Shown here: in pieces, positions 16,612 to 27,295 of the stretch
How the letters are laid out: each line of letters opens with the position of its first letter
Position numbering within the stretch: position 1 is the stretch's first letter
Notes under the pieces: model-generated
What the model saw: only the letters and a program-made list of their open reading frames with translations
Database searches by the model: none
Told to the model about the DNA's origin: nothing
Made by a program: the position numbers and the translations under genes
DNA from: Pseudomonadota bacterium
GTDB taxonomy: Bacteria > Pseudomonadota > Gammaproteobacteria > Burkholderiales > Gallionellaceae
Reading direction: 5' to 3'
Assembly: GCA_021787435.1 (NCBI GenBank)
Contig: JAJYLY010000002.1
Coordinates: 186,001 to 250,000 of the forward strand
DNA: 64,000 nt

Positions 16612-17195
16612 GCGATCGTTCAGATTTTGCGGCCATCGCAGCGTGGATACCCAAGGGCGCATCGGTGCTCGACCTAGGCTGCGGAGATGGCAGCCTGCTT
16701 CGATATCTGCAGGATACCCGTGCGGTGCGGGGTTATGGCGTGGAGATCAGCGATCGCGATATCGTGTCATGCATCGCCAACAGCGTGAATGTGATTCAGA
16801 ACGATCTCGATGCGGGACTTTCTGATTTCGAGGATGGCGCATTTGATTTCGTGATTCTGTCGCAGACCCTGCAGGCCACGCGCCACACTGAGCCCTTGAT
16901 GCAGGAGATGCTGCGCGTGGGGCGCGAGGGTATCGTGAGCTTCCCGAATTTCGGCTACTGGCGGAGCCGTCTCGATGTGCTGCTGGGCAATATGCCGGTG
17001 TCCTCCGAGTTGCCCTATCAGTGGTATAACACGCCAAACGTGCACCTTTGTACGCTGGATGACTTCGAGAATTTTTGTCGTTCGTACTGTATCAGCATCA
17101 CCGCGCGCAGCGTGATGACGGGCGGGCGCGAAGTGAGTTTGCTGCCCAATCTTTTCGGCAGTACAGCCGTATATCGCTTCCAGCGGGGGATATGA
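16608..17195 (+). CDS. metW: MetW, methionine biosynthesis partner of MetX
   Basis: 195 residues with a class I methyltransferase-like fold. The SAM-binding motif I is [12 protein letters not shown], followed by [12 protein letters not shown] and the acidic NDLDAGL. The C-terminal half contains [11 protein letters not shown] and [15 protein letters not shown], which mark MetW and not a general methyltransferase. MetW is needed together with MetX in many proteobacteria for homoserine acylation. It overlaps metX (4 bp) and ampG (4 bp), so the three genes form one operon downstream of the riboswitch. Confidence 0.95.
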   Translation: MSDRSDFAAIAAWIPKGASVLDLGCGDGSLLRYLQDTRAVRGYGVEISDRDIVSCIANSVNVIQNDLDAGLSDFEDGAFDFVILSQTLQATRHTEPLMQEMLRVGREGIVSFPNFGYWRSRLDVLLGNMPVSSELPYQWYNTPNVHLCTLDDFENFCRSYCISITARSVMTGGREVSLLPNLFGSTAVYRFQRGI

Positions 17196-18451
17196 GCGTC
17201 ATCAGACAGCTTTTCACGCGGCGCATGGCAATCTGCGTGTTCACCGGTTTTTCTTCCGGCTTGCCGCTGTATCTGCTGTTCAACCTGCTACCGGCATGGC
17301 TGCGCAGCGAACATGTGGATCTTAAAACCATAGGCCTGTTCGCACTGATCCAGTTTCCCTATACTTGGAAATTCATCTGGTCGCCGCTGCTCGACCGTTA
17401 CGCATTGCCTCTGTTTGGCCGCCGGCGCGGCTGGATGGTGCTCACCCAGGTGGCACTTCTGGTGGTGATCGCTATCATGGGTGTTTTCTCACCGGCCAGT
17501 CAGCTATCCACGATCGCCTGGTGTGCAACACTTCTGGCAGTACTTTCTGCAACGCAGGATATCGTGCTGGATGCCTACCGCCGCGAGTTGCTTTCCGATG
17601 CGGAGCTGGGGCTGGGCAATGCGGTGCACGTCAATGCGTATCGCGTAGCTGGCCTGGTGCCGGGCTCCTTGTCATTGATCCTTGCCGATTTTATGTCATG
17701 GGACAAGGTGTTTAGCATCACCGCGTTGTTCATGCTGCCGGGCATTGCGATGACGCTGATGGTGAAAGAACCTCATCGTGCTGCGCCGCCCAAAACACTG
17801 CGCGAGGCGGTCATCGAACCTTTCCACGAATTCATCACGCGCAATGGCTGGAAGAGCGCGATGCTGATTTTGGCTTTTCTGCTTTTCTATAAGCTGGGTG
17901 ACAGTATGTGCACATCGCTTGCCACGCCTTTTTATCTTGACATGGGATTTTCCAAAACGGACATCGGCCTGATTGCGAAGAACTCGGGCCTTTGGCCTTC
18001 CGTGATCGGTGGTATGCTGGGCGGCTTGTGGATGGTAAAAATCGGCATCAACCGCGCGCTGTGGCTGTTCGGCGTGGTGCAGATACTTGCAATTTTCGGT
18101 TTTGCATGGCTTGCCGCGATCGGGCATCATGCAGAGATCGGCGCTTATGCGCGCATGCAGTTGGCTTTGGTGATCGCACTGGAAGCGCTGGGTGTGGGAT
18201 TGGGCACAGTGGCCTTTGTCGCCTTCATCGCGCGAACCACGCATCCTGCCTATACCGCCACGCAGTTTGCACTGTTCACGAGCCTGATGGCGATGCCGCG
18301 CACCTTTGCCAATGCGGCAGCCGGATGGCTGGTGGAGTCCATGGGCTGGGAGGGGTTTTTCATGCTGTGCGCATTTTTGGCCATGCCTGGCATGCTGCTG
18401 CTATTCAAGGTTGCCCCTTGGCATGAGAAACTGCACTATCCTTTGCACTGA
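17192..18451 (+). CDS. ampG: AmpG-type muropeptide permease (MFS)
   Basis: 419 residues from the ATG at 17192, which overlaps the metW stop as ATGA; an upstream in-frame ATG at 17075 lies inside metW and is not used. It has about 12 hydrophobic segments of the major facilitator superfamily. The N-terminal FTGFSSGLPLYLLFNLLPAWLRSE and PYTWKFIWSPLLDRY are typical of AmpG, which imports GlcNAc-anhydro-MurNAc muropeptides for wall recycling. AATQDIVLDAYRRELL near helix 5 also fits. Placement in a methionine operon is likely a matter of gene order conservation. Confidence 0.9.
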   Translation: MSVIRQLFTRRMAICVFTGFSSGLPLYLLFNLLPAWLRSEHVDLKTIGLFALIQFPYTWKFIWSPLLDRYALPLFGRRRGWMVLTQVALLVVIAIMGVFSPASQLSTIAWCATLLAVLSATQDIVLDAYRRELLSDAELGLGNAVHVNAYRVAGLVPGSLSLILADFMSWDKVFSITALFMLPGIAMTLMVKEPHRAAPPKTLREAVIEPFHEFITRNGWKSAMLILAFLLFYKLGDSMCTSLATPFYLDMGFSKTDIGLIAKNSGLWPSVIGGMLGGLWMVKIGINRALWLFGVVQILAIFGFAWLAAIGHHAEIGAYARMQLALVIALEALGVGLGTVAFVAFIARTTHPAYTATQFALFTSLMAMPRTFANAAAGWLVESMGWEGFFMLCAFLAMPGMLLLFKVAPWHEKLHYPLH

Positions 18452-18487
18452 AGCTCTGCAGAGGTGCGATCAGCATGCATGCCTTAA

Positions 18488-18509
18488 CGGTTATGGGGTA
18501 AAATAACCG
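18488..18509. other. Perfect 7 bp hairpin upstream of thiD
   Basis: CGGTTAT (18488-18494) and ATAACCG (18503-18509) form a perfect stem with an 8-base loop between the ampG stop and thiD start. No T tract follows, so it is not a plain terminator. A TAAAAT hexamer in it (18499-18504) could be a -10 box. No TPP riboswitch consensus was seen in this gap. Confidence 0.4.
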
Positions 18510-18533
18510 ACCTGATGCGCATAAAACAATATC

Positions 18534-19367
18534 ATGTCTGAATCGCTTCCATTAGTAATGAGTTTCGCTGCCACTGACCCCTCGGGAGGTGCGGGTTTGC
18601 AGGCGGACATGCTTACCATCGCTAGCATGGGCTGCCATCCGCTTTCGGTGGTGACTGCAATCACCGTACAGGATACCAGCGGCGTGGAGGATGTGCTGCC
18701 GACTGATCCTGAATGGGTCGTGGACCAGGCGCGCGCGATGCTGGAAGATGTACCGGTAGCCGCTTTCAAGATCGGCCTTCTGGGCAGCGTAGAAAATATC
18801 GTGGCGATCGCCGAAGTGCTGGCCGATTACCCGGACATTCCGTTTGTGCTCGATACGGTGCTGGCCTCGGGGCGCGGCGACGAGTTAGCGGACGAAGACA
18901 TGCTCGATGCGATGTGCGAGCTTTTGATTCCCCAAGCTACCATCGTCACGCCGAACAGCATGGAGGCGCGCCGCTTGGCGCTCGACGAAGACGACGAAGA
19001 GGACGATCCCAGTCTGGACGAATGTGCTAGGCGCATACTTGCGATGGGCTGCGAATATGTGCTGATCACTGGCACGCATGAACAGACGAACAAGGTGATC
19101 AACACCCTATACAATGAACAGGGTGTGGTGCGCAGCGACAGCTGGACACGGCTGCCCGGGATTTATCATGGCTCCGGATGTACGCTGGCATCGGCCATTG
19201 CAGCCTTGCTGGCGCAGGGCGTGGATGTGGCAGAAGCGGTCAAGGAGGCGCAGGAATATACTTGGCAGGCATTGAATGCGGGTTTCAGACCCGGCATGGG
19301 CCAGCTCATCCCGGACAGGCTGTTCTGGGCCAGAGGCGAAGAAGATGAGGACAAGCTGCTCAACTAG
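18534..19367 (+). CDS. thiD: Hydroxymethylpyrimidine/phosphomethylpyrimidine kinase ThiD
   Basis: 277 residues of the ribokinase-like fold. It phosphorylates HMP and HMP-P to HMP-PP for thiamine. The substrate-binding N terminus ATDPSGGAGLQADMLTIASMGCHPLSVVTAITVQDT is typical. The C-terminal anion hole GIYHGSGCTLASAIAA carries the catalytic Cys/GSGC motif. A very acidic insert (LALDEDDEEDDPSLDE, about 143-158) precedes the ATP-binding part. It is followed after 15 bp by thiE, the enzyme that uses its product. Confidence 0.95.
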   Translation: MSESLPLVMSFAATDPSGGAGLQADMLTIASMGCHPLSVVTAITVQDTSGVEDVLPTDPEWVVDQARAMLEDVPVAAFKIGLLGSVENIVAIAEVLADYPDIPFVLDTVLASGRGDELADEDMLDAMCELLIPQATIVTPNSMEARRLALDEDDEEDDPSLDECARRILAMGCEYVLITGTHEQTNKVINTLYNEQGVVRSDSWTRLPGIYHGSGCTLASAIAALLAQGVDVAEAVKEAQEYTWQALNAGFRPGMGQLIPDRLFWARGEEDEDKLLN

Positions 19368-19382
19368 AGGCGGTAACGGCTG

Positions 19383-20048
19383 ATGAGCGTAACCGGATCG
19401 CGCAGCATCGCGCAAGAGGCCATCAGAGGTCTTTATGCGATTACGCCTTGTGAGCAGGATACGGTGCGGCTTTTAAACCGTGCGAGGCTTGCGCTGCAAG
19501 GCGGTGCGCGGGTCTTGCAATACCGTAATAAGCAGGCTGTTCGAGGGCTGAAACTTGAACAGGCGATGGCCTTGCGCGAGCTTGCGCGGCAATTTGCAGT
19601 TCCCTTGATCATCAACGACGACGCTGTACTGGCGATAGAGGTGGATGCCGAAGGCGTGCATCTGGGCAAGGCGGATGCTAGTGTGACGGCCGCGCGTAAG
19701 CTTTTGGGCGCTGATAAAATAATCGGCGTGTCTTGTTATAATCGCCTTTCTTTGGCGCATGATGCGGAAGGACAGGGGGCCGACTATGTCGCATTCGGCG
19801 CTTTTTTTGCCTCAACCGTAAAACCTTCCGCGGCGGTCGCAACTCTCGCATTGCTGGATGAGGCGCGCCGCGCGATCAGGCTGCCTATCGTCGCTATAGG
19901 TGGTATCACAGCGGAGAATGGCAGACAGCTGCTTGACGCCGGGGCCGATGCGCTGGCGGTGATTTCTGCGTTGTTTGCCGCGGAAGACGTTTTATGTGCG
20001 GCTAGGCAGTTTGCAAATTTGAATTTAGACAAGAAAGACGCGACATGA
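19383..20048 (+). CDS. thiE: Thiamine-phosphate synthase ThiE
   Basis: 221 residues, TIM-barrel enzyme that joins HMP-PP with thiazole phosphate. Motifs are GLYAITP at the start, [31 protein letters not shown] (HMP-PP and Mg binding), [27 protein letters not shown] and [31 protein letters not shown]. All are canonical. The gene follows thiD by 15 bp and overlaps hemL by 4 bp, so thiamine and heme genes share a transcript. Confidence 0.96.
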   Translation: MSVTGSRSIAQEAIRGLYAITPCEQDTVRLLNRARLALQGGARVLQYRNKQAVRGLKLEQAMALRELARQFAVPLIINDDAVLAIEVDAEGVHLGKADASVTAARKLLGADKIIGVSCYNRLSLAHDAEGQGADYVAFGAFFASTVKPSAAVATLALLDEARRAIRLPIVAIGGITAENGRQLLDAGADALAVISALFAAEDVLCAARQFANLNLDKKDAT

Positions 20049-21328
20049 CTTCTCACAATCAGGAACTTTTCGATGCCTCACAAAAGCGGATACCGGGCGG
20101 CGTTAATTCGCCAGTGCGCGCATTTCGTTCGGTGGGCGGCACACCGCTATTTTTCAAGCGCGGCAAAGGCGCTTATGTGTGGGATGCGGATGACAGGCGT
20201 TACATCGATTACGTAGGTTCATGGGGGCCGATGATCGCGGGGCATTGCCACCCCGACGTGGTGCGTGCCGTACAGGAGGCGGCAGCCCATGGCTTGGGTT
20301 TTGGCGCTCCGACCGCATCCGAGCTGGAAATGGCAGAGTTGCTGTGCAAATTGCTGCCGAGTCTGGAAATGGTAAGGTTGGTGAGTTCGGGGACGGAAGC
20401 CACGATGACGGCGATACGTCTGGCACGGGGCTTTACCGGCCGTTCGCGCATCATTAAGTTCGAGGGATGCTATCACGGTCATTCGGATGGTTTGCTGGTC
20501 AAGGCGGGTTCGGGCGCGCTAACATTCGGCCAGCCGAGCTCATCGGGTGTGCCTGCAGAGATCGCACAGCTCACCACGGTGCTGGATTACAACGATGCGG
20601 AGGCTCTAGAGCGCGCTTTCTCCGAAATGGGCAGCGAGGTTGCGGCGGTGATCGTCGAGCCAGTTGCAGGCAACATGAACCTGATCGTGCCAAAAAAAGA
20701 ATTTCTCGATGCGTTGCGTAACCTATGCACAAAACATGGCGCGGTGCTGATCGTGGACGAAGTGATGACGGGGTTTCGCGTCAGCCTGCAGGGCGCTCAG
20801 GGTTATTACGGCATCAAGCCTGATCTTGTGACGCTGGGAAAGGTGATGGGCGGCGGCTTGCCTGCAGCCGCCTTTGGCGGAAGGCGCGACATCATGCAGT
20901 GTCTCGCCCCTTTGGGTTCGGTATATCAGGCAGGCACCTTGTCTGGCAATCCAGTTGCGGTGGCGGCAGGGCTTGCCACGCTGAAGTTGGCGCAGGCTGA
21001 GGGCTTTTATGAACGACTGGCGAAGCTGGCGACACTGCTGACCGAAGGTTTGAGCGCAAGCGCCAAAAAACATGGTATTCCTTTCTGCGCGCAATCGGTA
21101 GGCGGCATGTTCGGTATTTATTTTAGCAAGGCATTGCCAACCAGTTATGCGGAGGTGATGGCGTGCGACAAGGATGCCTTCAACCGTTTCTTCCATGCGA
21201 TGCTAAAGGCAAACGTATACCTAGCTCCATCCGCATTCGAGGCGGGTTTCGTGTCCTCCGCGCACACGGAGGCTGATATAGAGGCGACGATAGCTGCAGC
21301 GGACAAAATTTTCTCGGCCTGGAAATAA
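20045..21328 (+). CDS. hemL: Glutamate-1-semialdehyde 2,1-aminomutase HemL
   Basis: 427 residues. A PLP-dependent class III aminotransferase that turns glutamate-1-semialdehyde into 5-aminolevulinate in the C5 heme pathway. The PLP lysine is K266 in [11 protein letters not shown], with D238 in [25 protein letters not shown] at the start and [15 protein letters not shown] are diagnostic. It overlaps thiE (4 bp) and shares its last base with engB's first base (position 21328). hemB, which acts next in the pathway, lies 0.8 kb downstream behind engB. Confidence 0.97.
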   Translation: MTSHNQELFDASQKRIPGGVNSPVRAFRSVGGTPLFFKRGKGAYVWDADDRRYIDYVGSWGPMIAGHCHPDVVRAVQEAAAHGLGFGAPTASELEMAELLCKLLPSLEMVRLVSSGTEATMTAIRLARGFTGRSRIIKFEGCYHGHSDGLLVKAGSGALTFGQPSSSGVPAEIAQLTTVLDYNDAEALERAFSEMGSEVAAVIVEPVAGNMNLIVPKKEFLDALRNLCTKHGAVLIVDEVMTGFRVSLQGAQGYYGIKPDLVTLGKVMGGGLPAAAFGGRRDIMQCLAPLGSVYQAGTLSGNPVAVAAGLATLKLAQAEGFYERLAKLATLLTEGLSASAKKHGIPFCAQSVGGMFGIYFSKALPTSYAEVMACDKDAFNRFFHAMLKANVYLAPSAFEAGFVSSAHTEADIEATIAAADKIFSAWK

Positions 21329-21939
21329 TGGGGCTTTTTTCTCAGGCGACGTTCTATACCACGGTCAATCACATCAGGGATTTGCCCATCCACGGCGGAC
21401 GGGAAGTGGCCTTCGTCGGCAGATCCAATGCGGGCAAATCGAGCGCGATCAATACGCTGGCAAACCATGTTCGTCTGGCTTATACCAGCAAGACGCCGGG
21501 TCGCACGCAGCATCTGAATTATTTTGCACTGGGCAATGACCGCTATATCGTGGATTTGCCAGGTTACGGTTATGCCAAGGTGCCGCCCGAAGCCAAGCGC
21601 CACTGGGAAAGCCTGCTAAGTCATTACCTGCAGCATCGCGAGGAACTAAGCGGGCTGGTGGTGATCATGGACATAAGGCATCCGCTGACGGAACTCGATG
21701 TGACCATGTTGGACTGGTTTCAACCTACCGGCAAGCCGGTGCATATATTGCTCACCAAATCGGACAAGTTGAGCAGGCAGCAGGCTACGCTGACGCTCGC
21801 CAAGGTCAAGGCCTATCTTGCGGAGAATTATCCGCAGTGCTCGGTGCAGGTCTTTTCCAGCCTGAAGAAGCAGGGCTTGGATGAAGCGGAAACGGTAATT
21901 GCAGGCTGGTTGCATGTCAAATCAGCGGACGAGGTCTAA
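21328..21939 (+). CDS. engB: Ribosome biogenesis GTPase EngB/YsxC
   Basis: 203 residues, TRAFAC-class GTPase needed for 50S subunit assembly. GTP-binding motifs are [12 protein letters not shown] (G1), a switch with [24 protein letters not shown] (G3) and LLTKSDKL (G4), with [10 protein letters not shown] giving G5. Length and order match YihA/EngB. Start ATG directly follows the hemL reading frame end, so translation is coupled. Confidence 0.96.
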   Translation: MGLFSQATFYTTVNHIRDLPIHGGREVAFVGRSNAGKSSAINTLANHVRLAYTSKTPGRTQHLNYFALGNDRYIVDLPGYGYAKVPPEAKRHWESLLSHYLQHREELSGLVVIMDIRHPLTELDVTMLDWFQPTGKPVHILLTKSDKLSRQQATLTLAKVKAYLAENYPQCSVQVFSSLKKQGLDEAETVIAGWLHVKSADEV

Positions 21940-21965
21940 TGAAGCCCGTCACGAATTTGACTGGT

Positions 21966-21998
21966 AAAAAAATGCCCCCAACTAGTGGGGGCAAAAAT
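21966..21998 (-). terminator. Hairpin with a T tract on the minus strand, after engB
   Basis: TGCCCCCA (21973-21980) and TGGGGGCA (21986-21993) form a perfect 8 bp stem. On the plus strand it is flanked by A runs on both sides and has no U tract, so it is not a normal terminator for engB. On the minus strand the stem is followed by a run of seven T, the form of an intrinsic terminator for antisense transcripts. It may work in both directions weakly, or protect the engB mRNA end. Confidence 0.5.
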
Positions 21999-22041
21999 CT
22001 TAACCAAGGGTTAAGACACGCTCAGGGAGGAGAAACGTGGA

Positions 22042-23128
<1,087 letters not shown>

Positions 23129-23155
23129 AGTTTCAGGGATTCAGGGATTCATCCT
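23129..23155. repeat. Short tandem repeat between hemB and the convergent gene
   Basis: Three tandem units of TTCAGGGA / TTCATCC type at 23131-23155, right after the hemB stop and spanning the last codons (ESLNP-stop) of the convergent gene. It looks like a single arm of the short-unit elements seen elsewhere in the window, without an inverted partner close by. Confidence 0.4.
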
Positions 23156-23735
23156 CAACCATTTTCGTGACTGCAGCAATATCCGCATGAGTATCAGGGT
23201 GGCGGCTGCCACTGTGTCTGGCATTTTCGGGCAATACGATGATGTGTATCTGAGTGCTTGACTCGCTGTTTAATGTGTAGCTCGGAACAGCCTCGTCTCG
23301 TCCGCTAAGCCTTGTCCTCCATACACTGTCTTCAAAGGTCAGTTTGTTGTTGAGCATAAAAAGCAGCACTGCCTTGGCATCATCGGAATACAGCGTCAGA
23401 TTGATGTCAGAGTGCTCGCCTGCCGTGCCGTTCAGCACAGAACCTGTGAGATAAGGATGGAATGGGGAAAATTGCTGCATGCAGGCCAGGGCTTCGGTGC
23501 GCAGATGATGCAGAATGTCCGGGTGGCTCTCATGCTGGTAAAGTGCGCGGTAGCTGTGCAATGCTTCTTCGACCTCTCTGTTGCTGGGCAGGTGCTGTGT
23601 GTCGGATGCGCCAAGCTGGCGCGCGGCCTTGCGCTTGGCGGAGGCGAAGTCCGTGATGCCGTCTTCCGCAATCAGCTTGGCGGCATGGTGTGCAAGCTGT
23701 TCACGCATCAGATCGCGCTTGAGTGACTTTCCCAT
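23133..23735 (-). CDS. Uncharacterised protein with a nucleotidyltransferase-like core
   Basis: 200 residues. The first ~85 are helical and charged (MGKSLKRDLMREQLAHHAAKLI, then KRKAARQLG). Residues about 95-120 contain YLTGSVLNGTAGEHSDINLTLYSDD, which matches the GS-x-x-x-G...S-D-[IL]-D signature of polymerase-beta-like nucleotidyltransferases, except that the second catalytic Asp is Asn (SDIN). Catalysis may therefore be impaired. The final strands (TQIHIIVLP) fit the fold. Its last codons are encoded in a tandem TCAGGGAT repeat. The start codon shares one base with the ponA stop, so it may be cotranscribed with ponA. Conserved in betaproteobacteria as far as remembered; function unknown. 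Confidence 0.6.
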   Translation of the reverse strand: MGKSLKRDLMREQLAHHAAKLIAEDGITDFASAKRKAARQLGASDTQHLPSNREVEEALHSYRALYQHESHPDILHHLRTEALACMQQFSPFHPYLTGSVLNGTAGEHSDINLTLYSDDAKAVLLFMLNNKLTFEDSVWRTRLSGRDEAVPSYTLNSESSTQIHIIVLPENARHSGSRHPDTHADIAAVTKMVEDESLNP

Positions 23736-26059
23736 CAGAGCAGCTGGTCTTTGATTGCCGTGCCAGTGGATGGGGAGGGGGAGGGCGCAGGAGTTGGTTG
23801 CCCACCGGGTTCGTTTTCCTTGTAAAAATATTCCACGCGTGTGCTGTTGTCGTCGCGGCGACCATTGTCGTTGATATGAACTGCGACCATGTTGTCCGGC
23901 ATACTGTATTCGGCCTCAGGAACGTTCTTAAGAACTTTTTCCATATAGCTCATCCAGATGGGCAACGCAGCGCCGCCGCCGGTTTCCTTGCCACCCAGGC
24001 TGCGCGGTTGGTCAAATCCCATCCAGGCGATGCCGACTACCGTAGGCTGGAACCCACAGAACCACGCATCCACTGAGTCGCTAGTGGTGCCTGTCTTGCC
24101 TGCCAAGTCCTGACGGCCCAGCTGCATTGCGTGCGAACCCGTGCCGCGTCTGACCACATCCTGCATCATGCTGACCATGGTGTATGCATTGCGTACATCG
24201 ATGACCTGTTCCGCATTTTCATCGGCAACGACAGGGTGAGCCTGGCTTAACACGTGGCCTTGCGCATCTTCGACGCGGTCTATGAAATACGGATAGATGC
24301 GAAAGCCGCCGTTGGCGAAAACGGAATAGCCTGCCAGCATTTGCAACGGGGTGACCGACCCTGCGCCCAGTGCCATGGTCAGGTAAGGCGGGTGTTTTGC
24401 AGCATCGAAACCGAATTTGGTGATGTAGTCCTGCGCATAGGCCGGGGTGATGGATTGCAATATGCGTATCGAGACTAGGTTTTTCGAATGAATGAGCGCC
24501 TCTCGCATGCGCATCGGGCCTTCATATTTGCCGTCGTAGTTTTTGGGCTCCCAGGGCGCGCTGCCGGTCTGATCTGCGCTGAAAGACAGGGGCGCATCGT
24601 TGATGATGGTGGCGGGCGTGAAACCCTTTTCAAGCGCGCCTGAATAGATGAAAGGCTTGATGCTGGAGCCGGGCTGACGCCAAGCCTGCGTGACGTGGTT
24701 GAACTGGTTCTGATTGAAGTCGAAGCCGCCCACCAACGAATAGATCGCGCCATTTTTCGGATTGCCGGAAACGAATGCCGCTTCCACCTGAGGAAGCTGG
24801 CTGATTTGCCAGGCGCCTTGGTCGGTTCTTTGAACGCGGATGATGGAACCTGTGACGATGCGTTGATTCAATGGGACTTTGTCAGTCAGCGCGCGCTGCG
24901 CGAAGCGCAGGCCATCGCCGGTGATCGTAATGTGTTCTCCACCTTTGCAATAAGCCTGAATCCGGGTCGGGGAGGCTGAGAGCACAACGGCGGGGATGAG
25001 GTCGTCGTTGTCGGTGCTGTCCTGCAGGGCGTCTTCCATGTATTCTTCGCCGCTGTCCTTCTGCAGGTCGACAAAACCTTCAGGGCCGCGGTAACCATGG
25101 CGCCTGTCATATTCGAGCACACCTTTGCGCACGGCCTGGTATGCGGCCATCTGGTCCTGCTGGCGGATGGTTGTGTAAACCTTGAGTCCCTGAGTGTATG
25201 CGCTATCCTGGTATTTGTCGTACATGGCCTGACGGACCATTTCGGTCAAGTAATCTGCCTTGACTGGAAATTCCTGGTTGATATGTTTGGGAACGATGGG
25301 CTGGTTCTGCGCTTGTTTATATTGTATATCGGTGATGAAGTGTAGGTCGTGCATGCGGCGCAGCACATAAAGCTGCCGTAGCTTGGCGCGTTTCGGATTG
25401 ACAACAGGGTTGTAGCTGGAAGGCGCCTTGGGCAGTCCGGCAAGCATCGCATCTTCCGCGATGGAAAGCTGGTTGAGCGGCTTGCCAAAATAAATTTGCG
25501 CTGCGGCAGCGAAGCCGTAGGAGCGCTCGCCCAGATAAATCTGGTTGATGTACAGCTGCAGGATTTCGTCTTTGGAAAGATAGTGTTCGATCTTGAAGGC
25601 CAGTAGCATTTCATTGAACTTGCGCGTAAAGGTCTTCTCCTTGGAGAGGAAAAAGTTTCTGGCAACCTGCATGGTGATGGTGCTAGCCCCCTGTTTGCTT
25701 GAGCCGCCTGTCAGATCTGAAACTGCAGCGCGCACCACACCCATGTAATCCACGCCGCCATGCTGATAGAAGCGGTCGTCTTCGGCGGCGAGTATTGCGT
25801 GTTTCATGTTGTCTGGGACATCGCTTATCTTCACCAGAGCCCTCCGCTCTTCGCCGAATTCGCCGAGCAGGGTGCCTTCCGCGCTGTAGACGCGCAGCGG
25901 CATTTTCGGATGGTAGTCGGTTAAAACCTCCAGGGATGGCAAAGTGGGATAGGCTAGTATCACCGCCATGCCGAACAGCAACAAGGGCAGCAAAATCACG
26001 GTAAGGACGATGATAAGTGGGAGTAGCCAGCGGCGTGTAGGCATTGAATAGTTGCTCAA
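23735..26059 (-). CDS. mrcA: Penicillin-binding protein 1A (bifunctional transglycosylase/transpeptidase)
   Basis: 774 residues. A single N-terminal membrane anchor (LLPLIIVLTVILLPLLLFGMAVI, about 12-35) is followed by the GT51 glycosyltransferase with catalytic E93 in AAEDDRFYQHGG and QGASTITMQVARNFFL. The transpeptidase domain has PGSSIKPF (SxxK), SKN (SxN) and LAGKTGTT (KTG). An OB-like insert separates them, and a Pro-rich tail (PTPAPSPSPSTG) ends the protein. It polymerises and cross-links peptidoglycan in the periplasm. Divergence from pilMNOPQ is the classic proteobacterial arrangement. Confidence 0.97.
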   Translation of the reverse strand: MSNYSMPTRRWLLPLIIVLTVILLPLLLFGMAVILAYPTLPSLEVLTDYHPKMPLRVYSAEGTLLGEFGEERRALVKISDVPDNMKHAILAAEDDRFYQHGGVDYMGVVRAAVSDLTGGSSKQGASTITMQVARNFFLSKEKTFTRKFNEMLLAFKIEHYLSKDEILQLYINQIYLGERSYGFAAAAQIYFGKPLNQLSIAEDAMLAGLPKAPSSYNPVVNPKRAKLRQLYVLRRMHDLHFITDIQYKQAQNQPIVPKHINQEFPVKADYLTEMVRQAMYDKYQDSAYTQGLKVYTTIRQQDQMAAYQAVRKGVLEYDRRHGYRGPEGFVDLQKDSGEEYMEDALQDSTDNDDLIPAVVLSASPTRIQAYCKGGEHITITGDGLRFAQRALTDKVPLNQRIVTGSIIRVQRTDQGAWQISQLPQVEAAFVSGNPKNGAIYSLVGGFDFNQNQFNHVTQAWRQPGSSIKPFIYSGALEKGFTPATIINDAPLSFSADQTGSAPWEPKNYDGKYEGPMRMREALIHSKNLVSIRILQSITPAYAQDYITKFGFDAAKHPPYLTMALGAGSVTPLQMLAGYSVFANGGFRIYPYFIDRVEDAQGHVLSQAHPVVADENAEQVIDVRNAYTMVSMMQDVVRRGTGSHAMQLGRQDLAGKTGTTSDSVDAWFCGFQPTVVGIAWMGFDQPRSLGGKETGGGAALPIWMSYMEKVLKNVPEAEYSMPDNMVAVHINDNGRRDDNSTRVEYFYKENEPGGQPTPAPSPSPSTGTAIKDQLL

Positions 26060-26096
26060 AAATAATTAAAAATGGTATTGTTCGTAAGTCATAGAG

Positions 26097-26102
26097 ATTA
26101 TA
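26097..26102 (-). promoter_or_regulatory. Candidate -10 box for ponA/mrcA
   Basis: A perfect TATAAT on the minus strand about 40 bp upstream of the mrcA start in the divergent ponA-pilM gap. A weak -35 (TTTTTA) lies 17 bases upstream of it. No comparably strong box was seen for pilM in this 135 bp region. Confidence 0.4.
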
Positions 26103-26194
26103 CGAGATAAATGTACACCTAAAAACGCCTTTACAGCGATGACAGTTGTTGTTAGGATTTCCCTCACTTTATACGGAACTATTCCGACCGGCCT

Positions 26195-27295
26195 ATGCCA
26201 AAAGTAAATTTTGATACTTTTCTGGATTTCATCCAGTCTAAAACGCCACCTCTCGTTGGGGTGGATATCAGTTCATCGTCGGTCAAGCTGGTTGAGCTTA
26301 GCCTGTCACCGAACAATGCAGGTTATACCATCGAACGCTATGCGATAGAGGCTTTGCCTAAAGATGCAGTCAGCGACGGCAACATCAATAATCTGGATGC
26401 ATTGGCGCAAACGCTTCAGCTGGCCTGGAAACATCTGGGAACGAAAATAAAGAATATCAGCGTGGCACTGCCTGCCGCGGCCGTGATCACCAAGAAGATC
26501 ATGTTGCCAGCCGGCATGCGCGATGAAGACATGGAATACCAGGTCGAGTCAGAGGCAAATCAGTATATCCCGTTCGCGCTGGACGAGGTCAATCTGGACT
26601 TTCAGGTGCTTGGCCCTGCGCCCAACAATCCCGATGAAGTGGAGGTGCTGCTGGCAGCCTCGCGCAAGGCGAATGTGGAGGACAGGGTGGCTGCGGCTCA
26701 GGCGGCAGGCCTTAATGTGACGGTCGTGGATGTGGAACCCTATGCGGCCGAGACTGCGTTTTCGCAAATACGCGCGCAACTGCCGGATGCCGCTGAAGAC
26801 AAATGCGTGGCATTGATCGACATCGGTGCCACGGTGATGAATGTCAATGTATTGAGAAATGGCAAATCTATCTATACACGCGACCAGCAGATAGGCGGGG
26901 ACCAATTGACGCAGCAGATTCAGAATGCTTTTGGCTTATCGGCTGAGCAGGCTGAGGCTGCCAAGCGCAGGGGAGGTTTGCCGGACAACTATGAAAGTGA
27001 TGTGCTCGCGCCTTTTCGCGAGAGCCTGGTGATGGAAATCGCGCGCGCGCTGCAATTCTTTTTTACCTCTTCACAATACAATGAAGTCGACTTCATTATT
27101 CTGGCAGGCGGCAGTTCCGTATTGCCGGGACTGGACGATGCAGTGGCAACCCGAACGCAGGTAAGCACGATAATGGCAAACCCGTTTGCGCTGATGACAC
27201 TTTCCAGCAGAATAAAGAGTCGGCAACTGCAGGTGGATGCACCGGCGTTGATTGTCGCATGCGGTCTTGCGATGCGGAGGTTTGATCCATCATGA
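26195..27295 (+). CDS. pilM: Type IV pilus inner-membrane platform protein PilM
   Basis: 366 residues, actin/FtsA-like ATPase fold that sits on the cytoplasmic face and binds the N terminus of PilN. The phosphate-1 loop is VGVDISSSSVKLVEL, and the second is LIDIGATVMNVNVL, with the adenosine motif in LAGGSSVLPGLDDAV. LPAAAVITKKIMLPAGM and QYIPFALDEVNLDFQVLG are standard PilM segments. First gene of pilMNOPQ, with 4 bp overlap to pilN. Confidence 0.96.
   Translation: MPKVNFDTFLDFIQSKTPPLVGVDISSSSVKLVELSLSPNNAGYTIERYAIEALPKDAVSDGNINNLDALAQTLQLAWKHLGTKIKNISVALPAAAVITKKIMLPAGMRDEDMEYQVESEANQYIPFALDEVNLDFQVLGPAPNNPDEVEVLLAASRKANVEDRVAAAQAAGLNVTVVDVEPYAAETAFSQIRAQLPDAAEDKCVALIDIGATVMNVNVLRNGKSIYTRDQQIGGDQLTQQIQNAFGLSAEQAEAAKRRGGLPDNYESDVLAPFRESLVMEIARALQFFFTSSQYNEVDFIILAGGSSVLPGLDDAVATRTQVSTIMANPFALMTLSSRIKSRQLQVDAPALIVACGLAMRRFDPS

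Noticed and set aside
17075..17191. N-terminal extension of ampG from the ATG at 17075
   Set aside because: It lies inside metW in another frame; homology starts at the ATG at 17192, which overlaps the metW stop in the usual ATGA manner.
18452..18533. TPP riboswitch upstream of thiD
   Set aside because: No CTGAGA or ACCTGA-type conserved blocks in the right order; only a simple 7 bp hairpin is seen.
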